NCBI GenBank assembly: GCA_027083665.1
Contig: JALWNV010000060.1
Coordinates: forward strand, 1 to 7,222
Reading direction: 5' to 3'
DNA: 7,222 bases
Source: Helicobacteraceae bacterium
Lineage (GTDB): Bacteria > Campylobacterota > Campylobacteria > Campylobacterales > Sulfurimonadaceae
Of the stretch, positions 1 through 5,906 are shown one piece after another (within the stretch, counting starts at the first letter, position 1; each line of letters starts with the position of its first letter). The translations under genes were made by a program, and so were the position numbers. The notes under the pieces are model-generated. The model ran no database searches. It was not told the origin of the DNA and was given only the letters and a program-made list of their open reading frames with translations.

Positions 1-188
1 GTCTCGTATTCGAATCGGACCGGGCGAAATACAACCTCGACCGCAGTGCGGTTCACGTTCCGGGAAAATTCGTCATGTGGCAAAAAAGCGACCGTGTCAT
101 CGGCCACGATCTTGAATATAACAGCAAAAGCGGCGATATCGCCGCGCGGCGGGTCCGGGCGTTTTATACTATCAAGGAGCAAATGTGA
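1..188 (+). CDS. lptC: LptC-like LPS export protein, C-terminal fragment
   Basis: This is the 3' end of a gene that begins before the window. The frame runs from base 3 to a TGA at 186-188 and gives about 61 residues. The visible part reads like the end of a beta-jellyroll LptC/OstA-type domain, with a short segment LVFESDRAKYNLDR, a GKFVMWQKSD strand and a final LEYNSKSGDI strand. LptC is an inner-membrane-anchored periplasmic protein that takes lipopolysaccharide from the LptBFG transporter and passes it to LptA. The call rests mainly on context: the next gene is a clear lptA whose GTG start overlaps this stop by four bases (GTGA, 185-188), and in Campylobacter the same pair stands in front of the engB homologue. 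The fragment is too short to prove the family alone. The N-terminal membrane anchor cannot be seen. Confidence 0.7.
   Translation, partial: LVFESDRAKYNLDRSAVHVPGKFVMWQKSDRVIGHDLEYNSKSGDIAARRVRAFYTIKEQM
174..179 (+). promoter_or_regulatory. Shine-Dalgarno site of lptA
   Basis: AAGGAG lies 5 bases before the GTG at 185. It sits inside the last codons of lptC and decides in favour of GTG 185 as the lptA start. An ATG at 183 is immediately followed by the lptC stop and belongs to the lptC frame. Confidence 0.75.
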
Positions 189-664
189 ATCCATTCAAGG
201 CGTTTTTTCTCATCGGAATTTTTTCCGTGACGCTCTTCGCGGCCAAACAGCTGCAGATCGAAGCGGACAGTTTTGAGGGGAACGAAAAGTCCGGGCGTTC
301 GGTATTCGAAGGACATGTGAAGATCAGGATGGGGCGCGACGAGCTCAACGCTTCGCGTGTGGAGGTCTATACTGATGCCGAACGCAGGCCGGTGAAATAC
401 GTCGCCGACGGCAACGCGTCGTTCTTTCTTGAAACCGATGACAACGCCACCTATCGCGGACGGGCGGACAAGGTCGTTTTCAAGCCGCTGGAGCAGGAAT
501 ACCGCTTTTTCGGCGACGTGCATCTGATGCAGATCGACGAACACAAGCAGATCGACGGGGAAGAGGTCGTCGTCAATATCAAAAAAGGCACGGCAAAAGC
601 GAAGGGCGCCCGTGACCAGCCCGTCATCATGATCTTCAACCTGCCGGAAAAAGAGCGAAAATGA
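185..664 (+). CDS. lptA: LptA, periplasmic lipopolysaccharide transport protein
   Basis: LptA forms the periplasmic bridge that carries lipopolysaccharide from the inner-membrane LptBFGC complex to LptDE in the outer membrane. The 159-residue product has an N-terminal signal peptide (a lysine at residue 5, a hydrophobic core at about 7-18, and a likely cleavage after the alanines at 19-20). An OstA/LptA-type beta-jellyroll follows. Typical family strands are IEADSFEG (about 25-32), a VFEGHVKI strand (40-47), DELNASRVEVYTD (52-64) and the ATYRGRADKVVF strand (88-99). The length is normal for LptA. The start is GTG at 185, chosen for the AAGGAG site and the GTGA overlap with lptC. The gene ends in an ATGA overlap with the next gene, so translation is probably coupled. 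No lipobox cysteine is present, so it should be a soluble periplasmic protein. Confidence 0.88.
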   Translation: MNPFKAFFLIGIFSVTLFAAKQLQIEADSFEGNEKSGRSVFEGHVKIRMGRDELNASRVEVYTDAERRPVKYVADGNASFFLETDDNATYRGRADKVVFKPLEQEYRFFGDVHLMQIDEHKQIDGEEVVVNIKKGTAKAKGARDQPVIMIFNLPEKERK

Positions 665-1284
665 TTGAAATCGTCGAAGCCCGTTTCCTGACCAGTGCCG
701 CCAACCTGACACAGGCCCCGGAGAACCCCGAGTGCAACGAAGTGGCGTTTATGGCCCGTTCGAATGCGGGAAAAAGCTCCCTGCTCAATGCGCTGAGCAA
801 CCGTAAAAACCTTGCCAAAGTCTCCTCGACTCCCGGAAAGACCCGTCTGATCAACTATTTCGACGTGACGTTCATGGATCGGGAGACACGCGAAAAACTG
901 CCGGCGCTGTTTGTGGACCTGCCCGGTTTCGGTTACGCCAAAGTATCGAAATCGATCAAGCATGACTGGGAAAGGAACCTGACGGAGTTCATCTCCAACC
1001 GCCGGCAGATCAAACTATTCATCCATCTCGTCGATGCACGGCATCCCGATCTGCCGGTCGACCGCTCCGTACATGACTATCTCGAACAGATCTGCCGTCC
1101 CGGTCAGTATATCCTGCGGGTGTTCACCAAAGCCGACAAGCTCAATCAAAAAGAGCTCGGAGCACTCCGAAGAGATTACCCGGGTGCGCTGATCGTCTCG
1201 AGCAGCAAAAAACGCGGCATCTCCAAACTGGCGGGAATCATCTACAATTTTCTCAAAGACGGCGGCGATGGCGATCACGTATAG
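661..1284 (+). CDS. yihA: YihA/EngB (YsxC) ribosome-assembly GTPase
   Basis: This is an essential-type TrmE-Era-EngA-like GTPase that helps the large ribosomal subunit mature; homologues are called YihA, EngB or YsxC. All G motifs can be read: P-loop RSNAGKSS (33-40), the switch I region with STPGKTRLINYF (56-67), G3 DLPGFGYAKV (86-95), G4 TKAD (156-159) and G5 SSSKKRG around 180-186. The sequence NAGKSS followed by TPGKTR is diagnostic of the EngB branch rather than Era or EngA. At 207 residues it has the usual length. The ATG at 661 overlaps the lptA stop by four bases. Only a purine-rich stretch precedes it, so translational coupling probably supplies initiation. The C-terminus (GGDGDHV) overlaps the next gene by 17 bases. 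The link to LPS genes is a conserved gene order in Campylobacterota rather than a functional partnership that the sequence shows. Confidence 0.95.
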   Translation: MIEIVEARFLTSAANLTQAPENPECNEVAFMARSNAGKSSLLNALSNRKNLAKVSSTPGKTRLINYFDVTFMDRETREKLPALFVDLPGFGYAKVSKSIKHDWERNLTEFISNRRQIKLFIHLVDARHPDLPVDRSVHDYLEQICRPGQYILRVFTKADKLNQKELGALRRDYPGALIVSSSKKRGISKLAGIIYNFLKDGGDGDHV

Positions 1285-1729
1285 AAAGGCGCTTCTGGGC
1301 GATATCAGTGCCATGCAGGCACTCGTGGCGCCGCAGGTCGAAGACGGGACGATTCTCGTTCGCAGCGATGATGAACTCGCAACCAACATCCGTTCATATA
1401 TTCTGGCGTTCGACAGAAAGAAGCTGGTCGGTTTCACGGCGCTGCATATCCACTCTCCCGACCTGGCGGAGATCCGTTCGCTGATTGTCGATGCGGCCTA
1501 TCGCGGGCACGGTATCGGAGCCGAACTCGTTTCGCTCGCCGTCGAAGAGGGGCGTTCTCTCGGACTCGAACGCATCCTGGCGCTGACCTACGCCAGTGCC
1601 TTTTTCGAAAAGCTCTCTTTTACGGAGATCCCCAAAGAGAGCCTGCCCGAACATAAAATCTGGGCGGACTGCATCAAGTGCAAACACTTTCCCGTATGCA
1701 ACGAAATCGCACTCGTCAAAACCCTCTGA
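1268..1729 (+). CDS. GNAT acetyltransferase, short N-acetylglutamate synthase-like (ArgA/ArgO type)
   Basis: This is a 153-residue single-domain GNAT protein. The acetyl-CoA-binding motif A is clear: EIRSLIVDAAYRGHGIG at 68-84, with the pyrophosphate loop R79-G-H-G-I-G84. The C-terminal part (about 112-150) has FFEKLSFTEIPKESLP, then HKIWADC and a cysteine group C135-x2-C138-x5-C144 followed by NEIAL. From memory this tail is typical of the short COG1246-type proteins that make N-acetylglutamate, the first step of arginine synthesis. The amino-acid kinase domain of classical ArgA is absent. The substrate is inferred from family resemblance and is not proven; another amine substrate is possible. 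The ATG at 1268 overlaps yihA by 17 bases with no strong Shine-Dalgarno site, so coupled re-initiation is likely. In Campylobacter the yihA homologue is, as I recall, followed directly by the membrane protein, so this gene may be an insertion into the operon. Confidence 0.72.
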   Translation: MAITYRKALLGDISAMQALVAPQVEDGTILVRSDDELATNIRSYILAFDRKKLVGFTALHIHSPDLAEIRSLIVDAAYRGHGIGAELVSLAVEEGRSLGLERILALTYASAFFEKLSFTEIPKESLPEHKIWADCIKCKHFPVCNEIALVKTL

Positions 1730-2148
1730 GCGCCCTGCCGGCGGTACTGCTTTTTCTCGTCTACGAGGCGCTTTCCATGCGCTACCTCTTTTTGCCGCCG
1801 CTGTTCGGGCTGCTTTTCATCCTCTATATCCGCGCGCTGGACAAAGGCGACAGCCGGCGCTTCACGATACTTGTCGTCATGCTGCTGATCGCCGAAGCCG
1901 CCAAAGGGTATCTGCTTTTCAGCACGGTTATCTTCTTCACCCTGAGCTATTTCCTCGTACTGCCGAAACTGCGCAAGGCGATCTCCTGCCGATGGTGCCT
2001 CGATGCGCTTCTCGTCACGTACGCCTATCTCGGATACTGGATGTTCATGATGCTGACGGCGAAAATGTTCGCGCTGCAGCCGCCGCAGCTTGACTGGCGG
2101 GAAATGTTTTATATCCCGATCGAATTTCTCATGGCGGGACTGCTGTGA
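1696..2148 (+). CDS. Small polytopic membrane protein preceding PBP2; possible MreD analogue
   Basis: I cannot name this family with certainty. The product is about 150 residues and mostly hydrophobic, with likely membrane segments near 12-28, 30-46, 55-72, 73-90 and 103-125 and a short hydrophobic C-terminal end at 138-150. Charged residues E66 and K70 lie within or at the edge of one of them. Size, topology and position directly before mrdA are those of MreD, the membrane partner of MreC and PBP2 in the elongasome; this is inference only. A conserved membrane protein occupies the same place in C. jejuni (Cj0651, from memory). The start is uncertain. ATG 1696 keeps the first hydrophobic segment but lies inside the previous gene. 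A GTG at 1678 is possible. ATG 1777 has GAGG 8 bases upstream but would lose the first segment. The stop overlaps the mrdA start as GTGA (2145-2148). Confidence 0.75.
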   Translation: MQRNRTRQNPLSALPAVLLFLVYEALSMRYLFLPPLFGLLFILYIRALDKGDSRRFTILVVMLLIAEAAKGYLLFSTVIFFTLSYFLVLPKLRKAISCRWCLDALLVTYAYLGYWMFMMLTAKMFALQPPQLDWREMFYIPIEFLMAGLL

Positions 2149-3929
2149 AAACGCGGATCATTGTCGCCGTATTCGTATTCGTCTGGATATCGCTGCTGAG
2201 CCGCGTCTTTTATCTCAGCGTACATTCGAACCGCTACTATGAAAAGCTCTCGACCGAGAATACGATCAAAACCGAGCATATCGCACCGGTGAGGGGGGAG
2301 ATCCTCGATCGCAATTTCAAACCCCTTGCAATCAACAAACTGGGGTTCAAAATCGAAATCGTACCGCACCTCAATACGAAAAAAGCGCAAAGCAGGCTCC
2401 GGGAAATCATCGGCAAAATCGCCGATCTTCTGCCGTTTTTGGATGAAACGAAGCTGTACAAAAACTACGTGCACGCCGATTCGCACTATAACCACCACGA
2501 TATCGCCGTCGTCGATTTCGTCTCGTACGAAGATATCCTGCCGGTCTATTCAAAACTCAACCTCATTGACGGTATCAAGGTCTCGCCTGCGCCCAAACGC
2601 TATTATCCCTATCAAAAAGTCGCCGCGCATATCATCGGCTATACCGCCAAGTCCAACCAAAAGGAGATCGATGCCGATCCGGTCTTGAAGCTGACAGGCA
2701 TTGTCGGAAAGTCGGGTCTTGAAAAGCGGTATAACCGCTATCTTCAAGGTATACCGGGTGAGCGTACGGTGCAGATGAACGCGCTCAACGAAGAGGTTTC
2801 GGTCCTTCAGACGAAAAAACCGATCGAAAACCGCAACCTCGTTCTCAACATCGATATGCGTCTGCAGCGTTATATCACGAAATTGATGCAAGACCGTGCG
2901 GGGGCGGTCATCGTCATGGGACTCGACGGCGAGATCCTGTCCGCGGGAAGCTATCCCGAATACAACCCGAATACCTTCGTTTCGGGGATTTCATCGAAAA
3001 AATGGAAGGCCCTGATCAACGATCTCGATATGCCTTTTACCAACAAAATCGTCAACGGCCTCTATCCTCCCGGATCGACAATCAAGCCGCCGATCGGACT
3101 GATCTATCTCGATCACGGCATCAGTCAGTGGTGGTACGTGACCTGCAGCGGTTCCATGAAGCTCGGCAACCGGAATTTCCGCTGCTGGAAGAGCTGGGGA
3201 CACGGCAAGACCGATATCAACAAAGCCATCCGCGAAAGCTGCGACGACTACTTCTACAAAGGCAGCCTCAAAGTCGGCATCGCCGCCATCAGCAGCGGGC
3301 TGAAACGGTTCGGCTTCGGGGGAAAAACGGGGATCGACCTCCCCAACGAGTTTATCGGCACCGTACCCGACCGGGCCTGGAAGCGGCAGCGCTACAACGA
3401 GCCGTGGTATATCGGCGAGACGCTCAATACTTCCATCGGGCAGGGCAGCCTGCTGGTCACACCGATACAGATCGCCCAGGATACCGCGCTGATCGCCGGG
3501 GGAAAACTGCCCGTCCCCCGTCTGGCGCGCATGATCGACGGCAACCTGACGAAACCGGTCTTCAAAGATGTCCTGACACCCGAAGAGAAAGCCCTGCTGC
3601 CGATTATCCGAAAAGCGATGGTGCAGGTCTGCAACCATCCCAACGGGACTGCGACGAAACATATCACTTCAAAGATCAGGATCGCCGGGAAAACCGGCAC
3701 GGCACAGGTCATCGGAATCTCCCAGGCGACGAAAAAGCGCCTCAAAGAAAACGAAATGGCGTACTATACCCGTTCGCATGCATGGCTGACGACCTACGGA
3801 CCTGTCCGCCGTCCGAAATACGTCGTAACCGTTTTGATCGAACACGGCGGTCACGGTGCATCCGCTGCGGGCGAGATCGTCTCGAGGATCTACGACAAGC
3901 TGCTGGAGCTGAAGTACATCAAACGGTAG
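2145..3929 (+). CDS. mrdA: Penicillin-binding protein 2 (MrdA), peptidoglycan transpeptidase
   Basis: PBP2 cross-links peptidoglycan for cell elongation together with RodA and MreBCD. The 594-residue product has a short cytoplasmic start and one membrane anchor (about 4-24). A non-catalytic pedestal domain follows, with APVRGEILDRN (47-57) and the GKSGLEKRYNRYLQG segment (188-202), and then the transpeptidase domain. Catalytic motifs are S311-T-I-K314, S365-C-D367 and K516-T-G518. The segment 334-370 carries C334, C347, H353 and C366, spaced as in the zinc site described for PBP2 enzymes. The SCDDYFY form of motif 2 and the length indicate PBP2 and not PBP3/FtsI. The GTG start is coupled to the upstream membrane protein gene, and a weak GGCGGGA lies a few bases ahead. 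No rodA follows: the gene ends the operon and meets the antiporter gene tail to tail 26 bases later. Confidence 0.95.
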   Translation: MKTRIIVAVFVFVWISLLSRVFYLSVHSNRYYEKLSTENTIKTEHIAPVRGEILDRNFKPLAINKLGFKIEIVPHLNTKKAQSRLREIIGKIADLLPFLDETKLYKNYVHADSHYNHHDIAVVDFVSYEDILPVYSKLNLIDGIKVSPAPKRYYPYQKVAAHIIGYTAKSNQKEIDADPVLKLTGIVGKSGLEKRYNRYLQGIPGERTVQMNALNEEVSVLQTKKPIENRNLVLNIDMRLQRYITKLMQDRAGAVIVMGLDGEILSAGSYPEYNPNTFVSGISSKKWKALINDLDMPFTNKIVNGLYPPGSTIKPPIGLIYLDHGISQWWYVTCSGSMKLGNRNFRCWKSWGHGKTDINKAIRESCDDYFYKGSLKVGIAAISSGLKRFGFGGKTGIDLPNEFIGTVPDRAWKRQRYNEPWYIGETLNTSIGQGSLLVTPIQIAQDTALIAGGKLPVPRLARMIDGNLTKPVFKDVLTPEEKALLPIIRKAMVQVCNHPNGTATKHITSKIRIAGKTGTAQVIGISQATKKRLKENEMAYYTRSHAWLTTYGPVRRPKYVVTVLIEHGGHGASAAGEIVSRIYDKLLELKYIKR

Positions 3930-3955
3930 CGAGAGGAAAGGGGTCGGCAGGCCTT

Positions 3956-4888
3956 TCAGCCCGCCGTGATCGCATTGTGCAAAAACAGCGCGAGAATGAT
4001 CAGCAGAAAGATACCGCCTGCTTTGTTGTAGAGTTTGTTCGCCAGAATCAGCAGCAGTGCCGTGGAGGCGGCGGCCATGATGTAGATATCGAAATTGTCC
4101 CGCAGCGAAACGCCCAGCGGATGTACCAGTGCCGCGCCGCCGAGCACCATCGAGAAGTTGGCGACGTTCGAGCCGATGATATTGCCGATGCTCAGGTCCG
4201 CGTTGCCTTTTTTGAGCGCGACGAGCGACACGACGAGTTCGGGCAGCGAGGTGCCGAATGCGATGAGCACGAGCCCGATCAGCCATTCGCTGACACCGAA
4301 CATCCGCGCGATGGCACTGCCGCTTTCGACGACGTAGTGTGCACCGCCGAGTGTCAGGGCGAAGCCGATACCGAGCAGCAGCAGCGATTTTCCCCATCCG
4401 AACGGCTCTTTGACGAGCGATTCATCGATCTCACCCTCGACTTCGGCGCCGTCGGTCGAAAACAAAAACATCAGGTATGCCGCCATCAGGGACATGAACA
4501 GCACTCCTTCGACCCGTCCGATCCGTCCGTCGTAAGCCATCAGGAAAAAGAGGATGACCGGAAAGAGGATCCAGGCGCTGTCGCGGTTGAACAGGTCACG
4601 TTCGGGTGCCATCTTTTTAGCCAGAAAAAAGACCGTCCCGAGTACCAGTGCGATATTGAACGTCACGCTCCCGATCACATTGGCGACGGCCATGTCGGTC
4701 TTGCCGTATCCCGCCGCCATCATCGACGCCGCCATCTCCGGCAGCGATGTACCGAATCCGATCAGCGTCGCGCCGATGACGAAATGCGAGATATTGTAGT
4801 GCAGGGCGATACGTTCGGACTCTTTGATGATGAAATCCGCCCCGTAGATCAGTGCCGCCATTGCGGCGACGAAAATGACAAAATCCAT
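3956..4888 (-). CDS. CaCA-family sodium/calcium-type antiporter (YrbG-like)
   Basis: This is an inner-membrane cation antiporter of the calcium:cation exchanger family, expected to extrude Ca2+ in exchange for Na+ or H+. The protein has about 310 residues and ten or so membrane segments in two inverted halves. The two alpha-repeats are plain: IGFGTSLPEMAAS near 44-56 with NVIGSVTFN (71-79), and IAFGTSLPELVVS near 210-222 with NIIGSNVAN (237-245), numbering from the GTG at 4891. The ion-binding acidic residues are E52 and E218. The halves are joined by an acidic loop (about 147-162, DGAEVEGEIDES) that could sense or gather cations. Two starts compete: GTG 4891 and ATG 4888. ATG is preferred because AGGAGG lies only 1 base from the GTG but 4 bases from the ATG. 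Stop and start overlap with ybeY, so the two are co-translated. Transported ions are inferred from the family. Confidence 0.9.
   Translation of the reverse strand: MDFVIFVAAMAALIYGADFIIKESERIALHYNISHFVIGATLIGFGTSLPEMAASMMAAGYGKTDMAVANVIGSVTFNIALVLGTVFFLAKKMAPERDLFNRDSAWILFPVILFFLMAYDGRIGRVEGVLFMSLMAAYLMFLFSTDGAEVEGEIDESLVKEPFGWGKSLLLLGIGFALTLGGAHYVVESGSAIARMFGVSEWLIGLVLIAFGTSLPELVVSLVALKKGNADLSIGNIIGSNVANFSMVLGGAALVHPLGVSLRDNFDIYIMAAASTALLLILANKLYNKAGGIFLLIILALFLHNAITAG
4242..4268. repeat. Copy 2 of the internal duplication in the antiporter gene (alpha-2 repeat)
   Basis: This stretch matches 4740-4766 at most positions in the same orientation (shared pattern GGCAGCGA.GT.CCGAAT.CGAT.AGC). 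It encodes the GTSLPE part of the second alpha-repeat. The spacing of about 498 bases equals the 166 residues between E52 and E218. This is the ancient gene duplication of the CaCA family still visible in DNA, not a mobile repeat. Confidence 0.6.
4740..4766. repeat. Copy 1 of the internal duplication in the antiporter gene (alpha-1 repeat)
   Basis: This is the partner of 4242-4268. It encodes the GTSLPE core of the first alpha-repeat. Similarity falls off on both sides, as expected for an old in-gene duplication kept only around the ion-binding residues. Confidence 0.6.
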
Positions 4889-5310
4889 CACGCCTCCTCC
4901 GTACGGACAATCAGGCTCTGCGGCAGGCCGAAACGTTCGATGAGCTCTTTTTCTTTTCGGCGCATCTGCCCCGTGTCGGTCTCGTGATCGTACCCCAGCA
5001 GGTGCAGCAGCCCGTGCAGGAAGAGCAGGGTCAATTCGTCCGCTTCCCCGTGACCGTGTACCTTCGCGCCTTTTCGAACGAAATCGGCGCTGATGACGAT
5101 ACTGCCAAGGGGCATCATCGGTGCCTCTTCGTACGGAAAGCTGAGTACGTCCGTCGCCCGGTCGATGCCGCGGTGCTCGCGGTTGAGTTCCCGGATCGTT
5201 TCGTCGTCGCAGACGATCAGTTCGATCGTCCGGCCGGTCAGCGTATCCGCCATTATCTGCACATGTTCGAGATCGATTTCGAGATCGGTTCTGTTATCGA
5301 GTTCTATCAT
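4888..5310 (-). CDS. ybeY: YbeY, endoribonuclease of 16S rRNA maturation
   Basis: YbeY is a single-strand-specific, zinc-dependent endoribonuclease that takes part in 16S rRNA 3'-end maturation and ribosome quality control. The 140-residue protein shows the diagnostic metal motif HGLLHLLGYDHE, with H99, H103 and H109 as zinc ligands, and the upstream conserved segments NREHRGIDRATDVLSFPY (43-60) and PLGSIVISADFV (67-78). The length is slightly below that of the E. coli protein and normal for short forms. The ATG at 5310 has no good Shine-Dalgarno site; the sequence ahead of it is A-rich with only a lone AGG. A short upstream frame ending at 5307 overlaps this start by ATGA, so initiation might be coupled to it. 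The stop overlaps the antiporter start. The pairing of a ribosome RNase with a cation antiporter has no functional link that I can see. Confidence 0.95.
   Translation of the reverse strand: MIELDNRTDLEIDLEHVQIMADTLTGRTIELIVCDDETIRELNREHRGIDRATDVLSFPYEEAPMMPLGSIVISADFVRKGAKVHGHGEADELTLLFLHGLLHLLGYDHETDTGQMRRKEKELIERFGLPQSLIVRTEEA
4893..4900 (-). promoter_or_regulatory. Strong Shine-Dalgarno site of the antiporter gene
   Basis: On the minus strand this reads GGAGGAGG inside the last codons of ybeY. Spacing is 4 bases from its 3' edge to ATG 4888 and 1 base to GTG 4891, which favours the ATG. It is the strongest ribosome site in the window and suggests that the antiporter can initiate independently of ybeY. 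Confidence 0.75.
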
Positions 5311-5334
5311 AAGATCAGCCTGATTTTTTTCGCC

Positions 5335-5340
5335 ATTTTA
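5335..5340 (-). promoter_or_regulatory. Possible -10 element for ybeY
   Basis: The minus strand reads GATAAAATGG here, with TAAAAT as the hexamer. Transcription would begin near 5328, about 18 bases ahead of the ybeY ATG. No good -35 box is seen at the usual distance, but -35 boxes are poorly conserved in Campylobacterota. The evidence is one A/T-rich hexamer in a gap of 86 bases that must hold some promoter. Confidence 0.35.
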
Positions 5341-5381
5341 TCGAATGTGCGCTTCATTACCGTCATGTTTGCGGGGAGTAT

Positions 5382-5389
5382 GGTACAAT
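5382..5389 (+). promoter_or_regulatory. Extended -10 promoter for the dehydrogenase gene pair
   Basis: The plus strand reads TGGTACAAT at 5381-5389: a TG dinucleotide, one spacer base and a near-consensus -10 hexamer (TACAAT, 5384-5389). No convincing -35 box precedes it, which is acceptable for an extended -10. A start site about 7 bases downstream would fall at or just before the ATG at 5397, so the message may be leaderless or almost so. A GGGGAG at 5373-5378 is too far from the ATG to be its ribosome site and lies upstream of the promoter element. Confidence 0.5.
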
Positions 5390-5396
5390 CGGCGCT

Positions 5397-5906
5397 ATGA
5401 TAAACCGACGGCAAATCTTGATTTACGGCGCCTCCGCACTGCTGCTGCCCCGCACGGCGAAAGCGGCATACGCCCGCAGTGTCAGTATCCTGTCCGAACC
5501 CTTTCAGACTTTCGGCGTGCTGCATCGCGACCTCTTTCCCGGACACGGGGAGATTCCCTCGCCCGCCCACCTCAACGCGCTCGGCTATCTCGCCGGGGTA
5601 CTGAACGATCCCTATCTCGCCGCCGCTGAGAAGCGTTTTCTCGAAAAGGGGGCGAAATGGCTCAACGAAAGCGCCGACGGGAGCTACGGCAGGCCCTACT
5701 ACCGGCTCGACGCGGGACGCCGACAGGCCCTTCTTCTGACAATCTCACGCGAAACCTGGGGCGACAACTGGCTGTGGACGGTGATGTCGTATCTTTTCGA
5801 ATCGATGCTGTGCGATCCGGTCTACGGGGCCAATACCGACCGATCGGGCTGGAAGTGGCTGAAGTACGAACCGGGCTATCCCCGCCCGAAGAAGGCGTTG
5901 ATATGA
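5397..5906 (+). CDS. Tat-exported small subunit, gluconate 2-dehydrogenase subunit 3 family
   Basis: This is probably the small (gamma-type) subunit of a membrane-bound FAD-dependent dehydrogenase. In such complexes it helps the catalytic flavoprotein fold and carries it across the inner membrane by the Tat system. The 169-residue product opens with a twin-arginine-like signal: R4-R5 in NRRQIL, a short hydrophobic stretch to about 17, and an AKA cleavage site at 21-23. The mature part ends with the family's usual C-terminal block: ETWGDNWL (119-126), DPVYGANTDRSGWKWL (140-155) and PGYPRP (159-164). The twin arginines require the start at ATG 5397, even though no Shine-Dalgarno site lies at a useful distance. 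It overlaps the GMC dehydrogenase gene by ATGA (5903-5906), which supports one complex. The substrate cannot be told from this subunit, and the family name does not mean that gluconate is used. Confidence 0.85.
   Translation: MINRRQILIYGASALLLPRTAKAAYARSVSILSEPFQTFGVLHRDLFPGHGEIPSPAHLNALGYLAGVLNDPYLAAAEKRFLEKGAKWLNESADGSYGRPYYRLDAGRRQALLLTISRETWGDNWLWTVMSYLFESMLCDPVYGANTDRSGWKWLKYEPGYPRPKKALI

Larger units (their letters stand above)
5311..5396. other. Divergent intergenic region between ybeY and the dehydrogenase pair
   Basis: This 86-base gap is the only real intergenic space apart from the 26 bases behind mrdA. It must drive both directions. It holds the extended -10 element on the plus strand, a weaker -10-like hexamer on the minus strand and a short minus-strand frame (5307-5357 or 5307-5366) that overlaps the ybeY start. 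I see no clear inverted repeat that would mark an operator. Confidence 0.6.

Noticed and set aside
46..276. A 76-codon plus-strand frame at the window start
   Set aside because: It crosses the end of lptC and the start of lptA in another frame and has no ribosome site or domain.
3936..3957. Hairpin GAAAGG/CCTTTC between the convergent mrdA and antiporter genes as a bidirectional terminator
   Set aside because: The stem is only 6 base pairs with a 10-base loop and no T-tract follows on either strand. It could be chance; a factor-dependent end is equally possible.
3669..4397. A 242-codon minus-strand frame spanning the mrdA/antiporter junction
   Set aside because: It overlaps two confident genes, and its Arg-rich product shows no domain.
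3002..4987. A 661-codon open frame on the plus strand
   Set aside because: It runs out of frame through mrdA and antisense to the antiporter and ybeY, all of which have clear family motifs. Its product is rich in Arg, Gln and Asp with no recognisable domain, as expected for a shadow frame in GC-rich DNA.
5307..5570. The full 87-codon minus-strand frame in front of ybeY
   Set aside because: Most of it is antisense to the Tat-signal subunit and has no family features. Only its last 16-19 codons, in the intergenic gap, were kept as a low-interest observation.
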